From Collinsella sp. AF23-4AC (lineage in GTDB: Bacteria > Actinomycetota > Coriobacteriia > Coriobacteriales > Coriobacteriaceae), in contig NZ_QRVE01000013.1 in the NCBI RefSeq assembly GCF_003462685.1, positions 1 to 57,024 on the forward strand: 57,024 bases of DNA, in the 5' to 3' direction. Position numbers and translations under genes: made by a program. This document shows, one piece after another, positions 26,213 to 33,905 of this stretch. A model generated the notes under the pieces. That model was not told the origin of the DNA. It saw nothing but the letters and a program-made list of their open reading frames with translations, and made no database searches. Every line of letters starts with the position of its first letter. The first letter of the stretch is position 1.

Positions 26213-26366
26213 CGCGAACACTGGCTGCGCCGCGGGTTGTTCGCCCCGGCCTTTCCTTTCCCTATCGCTCACGCGCTTCGCGAGGGTCGCGCTGGGCAAA
26301 GGAAAGTCCGGGGCTGCCGACACGAGCTTGCCAGTAGGTTGGTGATAGGCTTCCATATCCTGCCGT
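26192..26366. repeat. 19-bp direct repeat flanking a structured insert
   Basis: GGCTTCCATATCCTGCCGT occurs at the 3' end of fsa copy 2 (26192-26210) and again at 26348-26366. Between them is a hairpin element (26220-26335): outer ACTGGC/GCCAGT and inner arms 26244-26262 / 26294-26313 (CCCCGG.CTTTCCTTT). The layout resembles a small mobile or MITE-like insert that duplicated its target, or a partial tandem duplication of the gene end. Confidence 0.6.
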
Positions 26367-26373
26367 GGACAAA

Positions 26374-26579
26374 GGTACCCCCGCCTGCGCCGTGCAAAAT
26401 TGAGAGTATTCAGCAAGGTAAAGGCTTTTACCAGCTGGTTGAAGCACGGAACAACCCCCGTTTTGGCTCTGATGACGCTAAAACGGGGGCTGTTTTTGAC
26501 GTTATTGTCTCTGAGGGGCGTTCGGAGCGGCGGAAATTGCAGAATACTCGCGATTTTGCACGTTGCTACAGGGGGTACC
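26374..26579. repeat. ~205-bp imperfect palindrome with internal terminator
   Basis: GGTACCCCC (26374-26382) pairs with GGGGGTACC (26571-26579). Next inward, GTGCAAAAT...GAGTATTC pairs with GAATACTC...ATTTTGCAC (about 26392-26412 and 26541-26561). At the centre CCCCCGTTTT/AAAACGGGGG (26455-26489) is followed by a T-run. It lies between convergent fsa and tex. Confidence 0.7.
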
Positions 26580-26592
26580 TTGCTTTGACGGT

Positions 26593-28740
26593 TTACTTCC
26601 CCTGCACCATGGTGAGGGAGATTTTCTTGCGGTCGCGATCGACCTTTTCGACCCACACCTTTACCGTGTCGCCGACGCGCACCACGTCGCTGGGGTGCTT
26701 GACGAAGCGGCTGGCCAGCTTGGAGATGTGCACGAGGCCGTCCTGGTGCACGCCCACGTCGACAAAGGCGCCAAAGTCGACGACGTTGCGCACCGTGCCC
26801 TTGAGTTCCGTGCCGGGTTCCAGGTCATCGATGGAAAGCGCCGAGCGGCTAAAGACCACCTCGGGCGCGTCGTCGCGCGGGTCGCGCCCGGGCTTCTTGA
26901 GCTCGTTGACGATGTCGATGAGCGTTAAGGTGCCGCAGTCCAGGTCGCTTGCCAGTGCCGAGATGCTGCCCAGGCGGCGCTCGATGTCGGGCACGCCGCC
27001 ACGGCTGAGCTCGCTTGCCGCTACGCCGGCGCGCTCCAGGACGGCCGTGGCCACCTCGTAGCTCTCGGGGTGGACGCTCGTCGCGTCGAGCGGGTTCTTG
27101 CCGCCGCTGATGCGCAAAAAGCCGGCTGCGTTGAGATATGCCTTGGGTCCCAGTTTGGGGACCTTCTTAAGCTGGCGGCGATCGGTAAAGGCGCCGTTTT
27201 CCTCGCGGTAGGCCACGATGTTTTTGGCTACGCTCGGCGTGATGCCCGATACATATCCCAGCAGGCTTGCGCTTGCGGTGTTCACGTCGACGCCCACACG
27301 GTTGACGACGTCCTCCACCACGTGGCCCAGGGTGCGCGAAAGCTCGGCCTGGTCGAGGTCGTGCTGGTACTGACCCACGCCGATGGACTGGGGCGGAATC
27401 TTGACGAGCTCTGCCAACGGGTCCTGCAGGCGGCGGCCCAGGCTCATGGCGCCACGCACGGTGACGTCCAGGTCGGGATACTCCTGGCTGGCGAGCTCGG
27501 AGGCGGAGTACACCGACGCGCCGGCCTCGTTGACGATGGTGTATCGCAGCCCAGGCGCCTGCTCGGCGATGAACTCCGAGACGACTTCCTCGGTCTCGCG
27601 GCTGGCGGTGCCGTTGCCGATGACGATGGTGTTGACGCCGTCCTTCTTGACGAGGCGGGCGAGCTCGCGCTTGGTGCCGGCGACGTCGTGGCGCGGCTTG
27701 GTGGGGTAGACTACGCCGTGGTCGAGCAGCTTGCCGGTCTCGTCCATGACGGCGACCTTGCAGCCGGTGCGGTAGCCCGGGTCGAGCGCGAGCACGCGTG
27801 CGCCGCGCACGGGGCGCGCCGAGAGCAGGCCCTCGAGATTCTTGGCAAAGACGTTGATGGCCTCGGTCTGGGCGCGAACGGTGAGCTTGGCGCGGGCCTC
27901 GCGCTCCAGCGAGGGAGCCATGAGGCGCTTGTAGCCGTCGGCGATGGCGGCGTCGAATATGGGGGCGAAGACGCCCTGACGTCGGGGCCAACGGCTACCG
28001 AGGCGCGCCGTGGCGGCAGCGCCGTCGACGTTCACGCGCACGCGGAGCTTGCCCTCACGCTCACCGCGGTCGATAGCCAGCACGCGGTGGTTGGGGATGC
28101 GGCGCAGGGGCTCGTCATAGCTGTAGTACGGCTCGTAGGGGGTCTTCTCGGCGGGGTCGGTGGCCTCGACGACGATATCGGCGGTGTTTTGCGTAAAGGC
28201 GCGCAGATCGGCGACGTTCTCCGGGTCCTCGGCTACCGTCTCGGCCACGATGTCCGCCGCGCCGGCGAGCGCCTTCTCGGGCGTCTCGAAGCCGGCTTCC
28301 TCGTTGACGTAGGCCGCGGCGGTATCGAGCGCGCTGCCCTTGGCGGATGCCTGCATGATGATCATGTTGGCAAGCGGCTCCAGGCCTGCCTCGCGGGCCT
28401 TCTGTGCACGGGTCATGCGCTTTTTGCGGTAGGGCTTGTAGAGGTCCTCGACACGCTGGAGCTGCGTGGCCTCGCGAATCTGCTGCTCGAGCTCGGGCGT
28501 GAGCTTGCCCTGGGCGTCGATGAGCAGAATGACGTCCTCTTTGCGCTGCTCAAGATTGCGCAGGTAGGAAAGACGCTCGTCGAGTGCGCGCAGGGCGACG
28601 TCATCCATGCCGCCCGTGGCTTCCTTGCGGTAGCGCGAGATAAAGGGGATGGTGTTGCCCTCGTCGATGAGCTTGACGGCTGCCTCGATGTTGGCGGCCT
28701 TAAGGTTGAGCTCGCGGGCGAGCTGGGCGATAAGATCCAT
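26593..28740 (-). CDS. tex: Tex-family S1 RNA-binding protein
   Basis: A 715-aa Tex protein, a conserved cytoplasmic nucleic-acid-binding factor linked to transcription. It has the N-terminal helical region with ISRYRKEATGG near residue 35, a YqgF-like nuclease-fold domain (ARVLALDPGYRTGCKVAV), tandem helix-hairpin-helix motifs (VNTASASLLGYVSGI) and a C-terminal S1 domain (about 640-705; GTVRNVVDFGAFVDVGV). AAGGAG precedes ATG 28740. It is transcribed alone. Confidence 0.93.
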   Translation of the reverse strand: MDLIAQLARELNLKAANIEAAVKLIDEGNTIPFISRYRKEATGGMDDVALRALDERLSYLRNLEQRKEDVILLIDAQGKLTPELEQQIREATQLQRVEDLYKPYRKKRMTRAQKAREAGLEPLANMIIMQASAKGSALDTAAAYVNEEAGFETPEKALAGAADIVAETVAEDPENVADLRAFTQNTADIVVEATDPAEKTPYEPYYSYDEPLRRIPNHRVLAIDRGEREGKLRVRVNVDGAAATARLGSRWPRRQGVFAPIFDAAIADGYKRLMAPSLEREARAKLTVRAQTEAINVFAKNLEGLLSARPVRGARVLALDPGYRTGCKVAVMDETGKLLDHGVVYPTKPRHDVAGTKRELARLVKKDGVNTIVIGNGTASRETEEVVSEFIAEQAPGLRYTIVNEAGASVYSASELASQEYPDLDVTVRGAMSLGRRLQDPLAELVKIPPQSIGVGQYQHDLDQAELSRTLGHVVEDVVNRVGVDVNTASASLLGYVSGITPSVAKNIVAYREENGAFTDRRQLKKVPKLGPKAYLNAAGFLRISGGKNPLDATSVHPESYEVATAVLERAGVAASELSRGGVPDIERRLGSISALASDLDCGTLTLIDIVNELKKPGRDPRDDAPEVVFSRSALSIDDLEPGTELKGTVRNVVDFGAFVDVGVHQDGLVHISKLASRFVKHPSDVVRVGDTVKVWVEKVDRDRKKISLTMVQGK

Positions 28741-28844
28741 GGGACTCCTTGCGTTTAAGGTGCGTTTGCAGCACAGGGCTACCAAGGATACCACCTGCCA
28801 CTTCGCTCAAAAAAGACTGTTTTGGCGCGGAACTACGAAAGTGG

Positions 28845-28978
28845 CCTATCTACTACGTTTGAACCGTGTGGGTCGACCATCCCCCGGTTTTCCGAAAATG
28901 CGCAACCCGTCTACCTGCGGTTTATATTCCGCGAAATATGGCATGGTTGAGGGTGATCGGTTAAACGTAGTAGATAGG
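28845..28978. repeat. Long inverted repeat upstream of tex
   Basis: CCTATCTACTACGTTT (28845-28860) is matched exactly by its complement at 28963-28978, extended by GAACCG/CGGTT with a one-base bulge. The loop is about 90 bp. Together with the next feature it occupies most of the 420-bp gap between tex and the oxidoreductase gene; no gene is seen there. Confidence 0.7.
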
Positions 28979-29052
28979 CACATTTCATGGCGAGCGAATC
29001 AAGCTGAGGTGCAAAAAGCCCCCCGTCTCAGAAAAATCGTCAGCGAAGTAGC

Positions 29053-29087
29053 AAAAAGCCCCGCGGGCAGGAGGCTGCTCGCGGGGC
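29053..29087 (-). terminator. Terminator of the oxidoreductase transcript
   Basis: On the minus strand GCCCCGCG and CGCGGGGC form a stem followed by TTTTT. Confidence 0.8.
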
Positions 29088-29160
29088 AAAGAAGAGGGGC
29101 TTGTTGGTGGCGGACCGAAGGGTTCGGCATGGGGTTTCTGCCGCGGTCTGCCCTAAGGCA

Positions 29161-30201
29161 TTACAGCTCGACGAGCTGGCCGGTCTCGGCGGCCTCCTTG
29201 ATGGCGTTGAGAAGCGTGAGCGTCTTGACGTTGTCGGCGGGGGTCACGACGGGCTCGACCTCGCGGCGGACAACCTTCACAAAGTGCTTGAGCTGCATCT
29301 TGTGCGGCAGCGCCGGGTCCACGGCCGGGATCTCCATCTGCAGCGGCTTGTGCCAGTTGGAGGCGCCGTCGTAGGAGAACTGGTGCAGGCGGGGCAGCGA
29401 AAGAGCGCCCAAGGTTCCGCCGATAAAGTAGGCGTCGGCGTCGAAGGGGCGGTACTGCGGGTCCTCGCGAGCGGTTGCCTCCCAGTTCCAAGGGCTGGCG
29501 GTGGCGTCGGAGATGGTCATGCTCGCGAGCGCGCCGTCGGCAAAACGGACGTTGACCACGGCGGAGTCCTCGGTCTCAAAACCGCGGGCGGCGCTGGACT
29601 GCATGCCCTGGACGGCGACGGGCTCGCCCAGCAGGTAGCGGAGCAGGTCGACGTCGTGCACAAGGTTGACCAGGATCGGGCCGGCACCTTTCTTGCGGCG
29701 CCACTCGACATCGAAGTACTCGTCATTCTTATAGATCATGTAGTGGAAGCTCGACACGGTGAGCTTGCCCAGTTCGCCGGACTCGATGATCTCCTTGGCC
29801 TTGTTGACGAAGGGGTTGTGGCGACGGTGCTGGCCCACGAGCACGGGCACGCCGGCGGTCTCGGCCTCGGCGGCGAAGGCCTGGGCATCCTCGAGGTCGT
29901 TGGAGATCGGCTTTTCGACCAGCGGCACGATGTTGCGCTTCACGGCCTCGCGGGCAACGCCCAGATGCAGGTCGTTGGGGGTGGCGATGATGACGGCCTC
30001 GGGCTTGACCTCGTCCATCATCTGGGCGGGATTGGTGTAAAACGGCACGCCGGCGGCCTCGGCCGTGGCGCGGGCGCCCTCAAAGGCGTCGGCGATGGCG
30101 ACGAGCTCGGCCTCGGGCTCCTCGGTGACAAAGCGGATGTGGTTGCGGCCCATGGCGCCGGCGCCGATAACGGCAATGCGGACGGGATTGAGCTCAGACA
30201 T
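29161..30201 (-). CDS. Gfo/Idh/MocA-family NAD(P)-dependent oxidoreductase
   Basis: A 346-aa dehydrogenase that typically acts on a sugar, inositol or similar polyol. The Rossmann fold has VIGAGAMGRNHIRF at the N-terminus and the family motif VEKPISND near residue 95; the C-terminal alpha/beta domain (from about 125) contains VHDVDLLRYLLGEP. AAGGAG precedes the start. It is the last of a three-gene set (SDR, MFS, Gfo/Idh/MocA) read leftward from a LysR-type gene. Confidence 0.88.
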   Translation of the reverse strand: MSELNPVRIAVIGAGAMGRNHIRFVTEEPEAELVAIADAFEGARATAEAAGVPFYTNPAQMMDEVKPEAVIIATPNDLHLGVAREAVKRNIVPLVEKPISNDLEDAQAFAAEAETAGVPVLVGQHRRHNPFVNKAKEIIESGELGKLTVSSFHYMIYKNDEYFDVEWRRKKGAGPILVNLVHDVDLLRYLLGEPVAVQGMQSSAARGFETEDSAVVNVRFADGALASMTISDATASPWNWEATAREDPQYRPFDADAYFIGGTLGALSLPRLHQFSYDGASNWHKPLQMEIPAVDPALPHKMQLKHFVKVVRREVEPVVTPADNVKTLTLLNAIKEAAETGQLVEL

Positions 30202-30269
30202 TTCGACTCCTTAATACTGGTGACCGGTGGAATGCGGCAAGAGGACGGCCCTTGCCGCGTCAAGCAAAA

Positions 30270-31526
30270 CTAGGCGGACTTCTTCTTGCTGTCGGAGACC
30301 ATCATGTAGACGGTGAGCACGACGGCGATGGCGGCGATCACGATGGCACCGTAGAAGGACTGCTGGTAGGCGGCGCTGCCGGCCTCGGCGTGATACAGCA
30401 CGGCGGTGATGGGCTGGCTGATCCAGGTGGAAGCGGCGTAGCCCAAAAACATGATGCCGTAGTTGACGCCGATGTTGCTGGTGCCAAAGGCGCCACCGGT
30501 GAGCGGCGGGTAGATGACGAGCAGGGCGCCAAAGCTAAAGCCGAGCAGGGCGAGCGCCACGAAGAACATGCTCTGCGTAAAGCTCATCGACATGATGACG
30601 AGCGCGACGATGGTGACGACAAGGCTGATGAGCAGCGACTTATAGGCGCCGAGCTTGTCGATGATCTGGCCAAAGGACAGGCGACCGACCAGGTTGGCGC
30701 AGGTGTTGACGGAGACCACCACACCGCCGAGGGCGACGGCCGCGGCGCTCGTGGGGTCGGCGAAGAGCTGGACGGCGGCGATGGAGGCAACCTTGCCGAC
30801 GAGCAGGGTGCCCGCGGTGGCGGCAAAGGCGAAGGTGACGATGAGGACCCAGAAGCGCGGGGTCTTGACCATCTCGCCCGGGGTGAGGTCGCCGAAGGTG
30901 CCGGCATGTGCGCCACCCTTGGGGGCCTCGAAGCCCTCGGGCAGCCAACCGGCCTCGGGGGCCTTCAGGAACAGGGCGGAGGCGGCGATCATCACAAAGA
31001 AGATAACGCCGAGTGCCTTGAGGGCGCCAAAGATGCCGAGGCTCGGGATGAGCAGCGAGGCGAGCACCGGGGACAACACGGCGGGGCCGGCGGTCGAAGC
31101 GGCCAGGGTGATGCCGGAGGCGAGACCCTTCTTGTCGATGAACCACTTTTGGCCGGTGGTGAGCGCCGGGTTGTAGCCCAAGCCGTTGCCGACGGCGGCG
31201 ACGAGCGAGAACCACAGGTAGAACTGCCACGGCTCGGTGACGGTGCCGGACATGAACCAGCCCACGCCGTAGCACACGGCGGCGGCGATTACGACGTTGC
31301 GCGGGCCGATCTTATCGGAGATGCGGCCGGCGAAGATGCCCGTCACGGCCATGATGGTCTGGAAGACCGGGAAAGCCCAGGTAAGGGCGCTCGACCACTC
31401 GGGGTAGACGGCGAGCAGGTTCTTGCTCACGACGGAATACAGCGCGATGGAGCTGATGAAGAACATGGTGACGCACGCGGCGGAAAGCACGACGGCGCGA
31501 CCCTTGTTGGAGTTGGTGGAAGCCAT
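30270..31526 (-). CDS. MFS transporter of the OFA (oxalate/formate antiporter-like) type
   Basis: A 418-aa permease with 12 hydrophobic helices and the loop GRISDKIGPRNVV. The N-terminal pattern (YSVVSKNLLAVYPEWSSALTWAF) and GLGYNPALTTGQKWF match the OFA branch, whose members often carry organic acids. It lies between the SDR and Gfo/Idh/MocA genes and probably imports their substrate. Confidence 0.82.
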   Translation of the reverse strand: MASTNSNKGRAVVLSAACVTMFFISSIALYSVVSKNLLAVYPEWSSALTWAFPVFQTIMAVTGIFAGRISDKIGPRNVVIAAAVCYGVGWFMSGTVTEPWQFYLWFSLVAAVGNGLGYNPALTTGQKWFIDKKGLASGITLAASTAGPAVLSPVLASLLIPSLGIFGALKALGVIFFVMIAASALFLKAPEAGWLPEGFEAPKGGAHAGTFGDLTPGEMVKTPRFWVLIVTFAFAATAGTLLVGKVASIAAVQLFADPTSAAAVALGGVVVSVNTCANLVGRLSFGQIIDKLGAYKSLLISLVVTIVALVIMSMSFTQSMFFVALALLGFSFGALLVIYPPLTGGAFGTSNIGVNYGIMFLGYAASTWISQPITAVLYHAEAGSAAYQQSFYGAIVIAAIAVVLTVYMMVSDSKKKSA

Positions 31527-31592
31527 TGGACTCTTTCTAATCGATACGGGGGAGGAGCGGGCGTGTTCGCGAGGTCTCCCTGTCAGGTTGGT

Positions 31593-32474
31593 TTACTGGT
31601 CAGTCGGCTTTGCGACGCCGGACTCATCGGACCAGAGCTCGACACCCTTGTTCTTAAGGTAGTTGTCGGCATAGGCGCGACGGCCGCCGGGCTTGGCGGT
31701 GAGGTCGCCCATCATGTTGGAGAAGCCGCCATCGACCTTGATGGCGTCGCCGGTGGTAAAGTCCGAGCGCTTGGACGCCAGGAACATGACAGCGTTGGCG
31801 ATATCGCTGACCTCGCCGATGCGGCGCGTGGCGATCAGGCGGCTGCGGCTCTTCTCGACCTCGGGGTCGGCGTAAAAGCTCGCCGACATGGGGGTCTTAA
31901 CAAAGCAGGGCTCGACGCAGTTGGAGCGCACGCCGTAGGGACCCCACTCGGCAGCGAGCATCTTGGACATCATGTTGACGCCGGCCTTGGTGGAGCTGTA
32001 CACGCCCGAGAACGTCTCGGGGGAGTGGCTGGCGACGGTCGAGATGTGCACCAGGCGACCCTGCCCGGCCTTGATCATCTCGCGACCAAAGCGCTGCGAG
32101 GTGATGAAGTAGCCGGTGAGGTTGACGTTGATGACCTCGTTCCAGTCGGAGAGCGGCAGGTCCTCCATGGCTGCGAAGCGCAGGATGCCGGCGGTGTTGA
32201 CGAGAACGTCGACGCGGCCGAAGTCGGCGATGCTGGCGTCGACGGCGGCCTGAACCTCGGCCTCGTCGGTGGCGTTCATCTTGTAACCCTCGGCGTGGAT
32301 GCCAAACTCGGCGGCGAGGTCGGCGGCTGCGGCCTTGACCTTTTCCTCGTCCAGGTCGAGCAGGACGACGTTGGCGCCGTTGCGGGCGAACTCGCGGCAA
32401 ATCTCGACGCCCATACCGCCGAGCGCGCCAGTCACGGCGCAGACATCGCCCTCGAGCTTAAGCCAATTGCTCAT
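31593..32474 (-). CDS. Short-chain dehydrogenase/reductase
   Basis: A 293-aa SDR. TGALGGMGVEIC is the cofactor glycine motif, LLDLDEEKV suggests NAD(H) preference from the Asp after strand 2, NTAGIL is the NAG motif, and YSSTKAG holds the catalytic Tyr and Lys with Ser in HISTVAS. The ~40-residue C-terminal extension is longer than usual. GAAGGGAAG precedes the start. It is the first gene of the dehydrogenase/transporter set, divergent from the LysR gene. Confidence 0.88.
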   Translation of the reverse strand: MSNWLKLEGDVCAVTGALGGMGVEICREFARNGANVVLLDLDEEKVKAAAADLAAEFGIHAEGYKMNATDEAEVQAAVDASIADFGRVDVLVNTAGILRFAAMEDLPLSDWNEVINVNLTGYFITSQRFGREMIKAGQGRLVHISTVASHSPETFSGVYSSTKAGVNMMSKMLAAEWGPYGVRSNCVEPCFVKTPMSASFYADPEVEKSRSRLIATRRIGEVSDIANAVMFLASKRSDFTTGDAIKVDGGFSNMMGDLTAKPGGRRAYADNYLKNKGVELWSDESGVAKPTDQ

Positions 32475-32707
32475 AGGAACTTCCCTTCTTGTGCCTCTCG
32501 GTGGGTCGCTCCCATTAACCGACCCACGTGGTTTTCGCTGGTTATCGTATGCTTTGCATTTGCGCAGGTGAATTGCATATTTGTTAGAATGGCGTTAACC
32601 GTAGGTTTACACTGTGCGATGCAGTTTATTCTCAATTGAGCGCGTGACCTGCGAAAACGACCCTCTGCGGTGCTGTGGGCCCGCGCGTGCGAAAACGGGA
32701 GATTGAC

Positions 32708-33586
32708 GTGTACGATCGACGACTTGAGGCCATATCGGCCGCCGCGGAGCTAGGAAGCTTCTCGCGTGCGGCGGCAAAATTGCGCGTGTCGACCCCGGCG
32801 CTCGTCAAGCAGGTGTCGGGTTTCGAGGCCGAGTTTGGTATCACGCTGTTCGAACGCTCGCACTCGGGCGTCAAGGTGACGCCGGCGGGCGCTCTGCTGG
32901 TGGACGACGCACGCTCGATCATGCGGCAGTCCGAGGATGCGTTGCGCCGTGCCCGACGCGCGGCGGGCGATGGCGGTGCCGTGCGCCTGGGTGTGTCGAT
33001 GATGTGCCCGGGGCGCCAGACGCTGTCGATGTGGTCGGGCATCCACGATCTGGAACCGTCTCTGCGATTTGAGATCGTGCCGGTAAGCGATCTCTATGAC
33101 GAGCGCGAATCCGTCATGCGCAGCTTGGGCCGCGAGGTCGATGTGGTGCAGTCGAGTTTTTCTACCCCGCGCTGGGGCGACGCCTGCCAAAAGCTTCGCA
33201 TCGTTAACGTGCCGTTTTATATCGACGTGCCGCGCACGAGCCCGCTGGCGCGCAAGACACGCATTACGGTCGCCGACTTGGAGGACATGCGCCTGCGCGT
33301 GCTCCGCCACGGCAACGACGCTATGGACAGCCTGCGTATCGATCTTTTGGCAGACGGCGGCGTGGACGTGATCGATGTGGATAACTTCGACTTTGCGCTC
33401 TTTAACGAAGCCGAGGAAAAGGGTGACGCGGTGCTCACCTGCGGCGCATGGTCGGGGGTGCACCCGGCCTTTGTGGGCGTGCCGTTCCTGTGCGGCCGCG
33501 AGGTGCCGGTCTTTCTACACTACCCGCTCGAGCCAACCCTCCAAGTACAAAAATTCGTCAACGCCATGGCCCAACTCCTCAACTAG
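32708..33586 (+). CDS. LysR-family transcriptional regulator
   Basis: A 292-aa LysR-type regulator: winged helix about 1-60 (AELGSFSRAAAKLRVSTPALVKQV) and a substrate-binding domain. GTG 32708 is chosen because GGGAG lies six bases upstream; an in-frame GTG at 32675 would add 11 residues. It is divergent from the SDR gene across about 230 bp and is the probable activator of that set. Confidence 0.85.
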   Translation: MYDRRLEAISAAAELGSFSRAAAKLRVSTPALVKQVSGFEAEFGITLFERSHSGVKVTPAGALLVDDARSIMRQSEDALRRARRAAGDGGAVRLGVSMMCPGRQTLSMWSGIHDLEPSLRFEIVPVSDLYDERESVMRSLGREVDVVQSSFSTPRWGDACQKLRIVNVPFYIDVPRTSPLARKTRITVADLEDMRLRVLRHGNDAMDSLRIDLLADGGVDVIDVDNFDFALFNEAEEKGDAVLTCGAWSGVHPAFVGVPFLCGREVPVFLHYPLEPTLQVQKFVNAMAQLLN

Positions 33587-33602
33587 TTCATTTGGGATGA
33601 GT

Positions 33603-33706
33603 AGTCTTTTTGGGACGGGGCTTTTTTAGCTACCCAATCTGGTGCCGTCGAAGCATGACGCCGTATTTGGCACAGGGTAGCTAAAAAGCCCCGTCCCAAA
33701 AAGACT
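33603..33706. repeat. 32-33-bp near-perfect inverted repeat
   Basis: The arm beginning AGTCTTTTTGGGACGGGG (33603-33635) pairs with 33675-33706 with a single extra T. The 39-bp loop holds a weaker TGGTGCCG/CGGC pairing. The stem contains T-runs in both directions, so it can terminate the LysR gene. Confidence 0.8.
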
Positions 33707-33714
33707 AACAAAAC

Positions 33715-33742
33715 GAGGCCCTGGTCAAACGGCCAGGGCCTC
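33715..33742. terminator. GC-rich hairpin between convergent genes
   Basis: GAGGCCCTGG (33715-33724) pairs perfectly with 33733-33742. Confidence 0.7.
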
Positions 33743-33784
33743 ACCAACTTTTATTCTGTTTTAATGACGGGTTGATTGCGTGCA

Positions 33785-33890
33785 GGAGGTCTCCCAGGCG
33801 GGCCGGGGTGTAACTTCCGCGCGCAGTTTCGCAGCGAAGCGAGAATGTTTGAGCACGGAGGTTGCACCCCGGCCCGCCTGGGAGACCTCC
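33785..33890. repeat. 26-bp perfect inverted repeat with extended stem
   Basis: The arm 33785-33810 (GGAGGTCTCCCAGGCGGG...) is exactly complementary to 33865-33890, and the pairing continues imperfectly for nine more bases on each side of the loop. The loop contains TTTCGCAGCGAAGCGAGAA. It lies just past the end of the ABC exporter operon. Confidence 0.8.
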
Positions 33891-33905
33891 GTGGAACAAA
33901 CCTGC

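Noticed and set aside
26290..26320. Possible RNase P RNA, because of AAAGGAAAGTCCGGGG
   Set aside because: Only this short string resembles the RNase P signature; the surrounding length and helices do not fit, and the string is one arm of a local hairpin.
30252..32639. 795-codon plus-strand frame across the MFS and SDR genes
   Set aside because: Shadow of two clear minus-strand genes; it is Gly/Asp/His-rich and has no domain.
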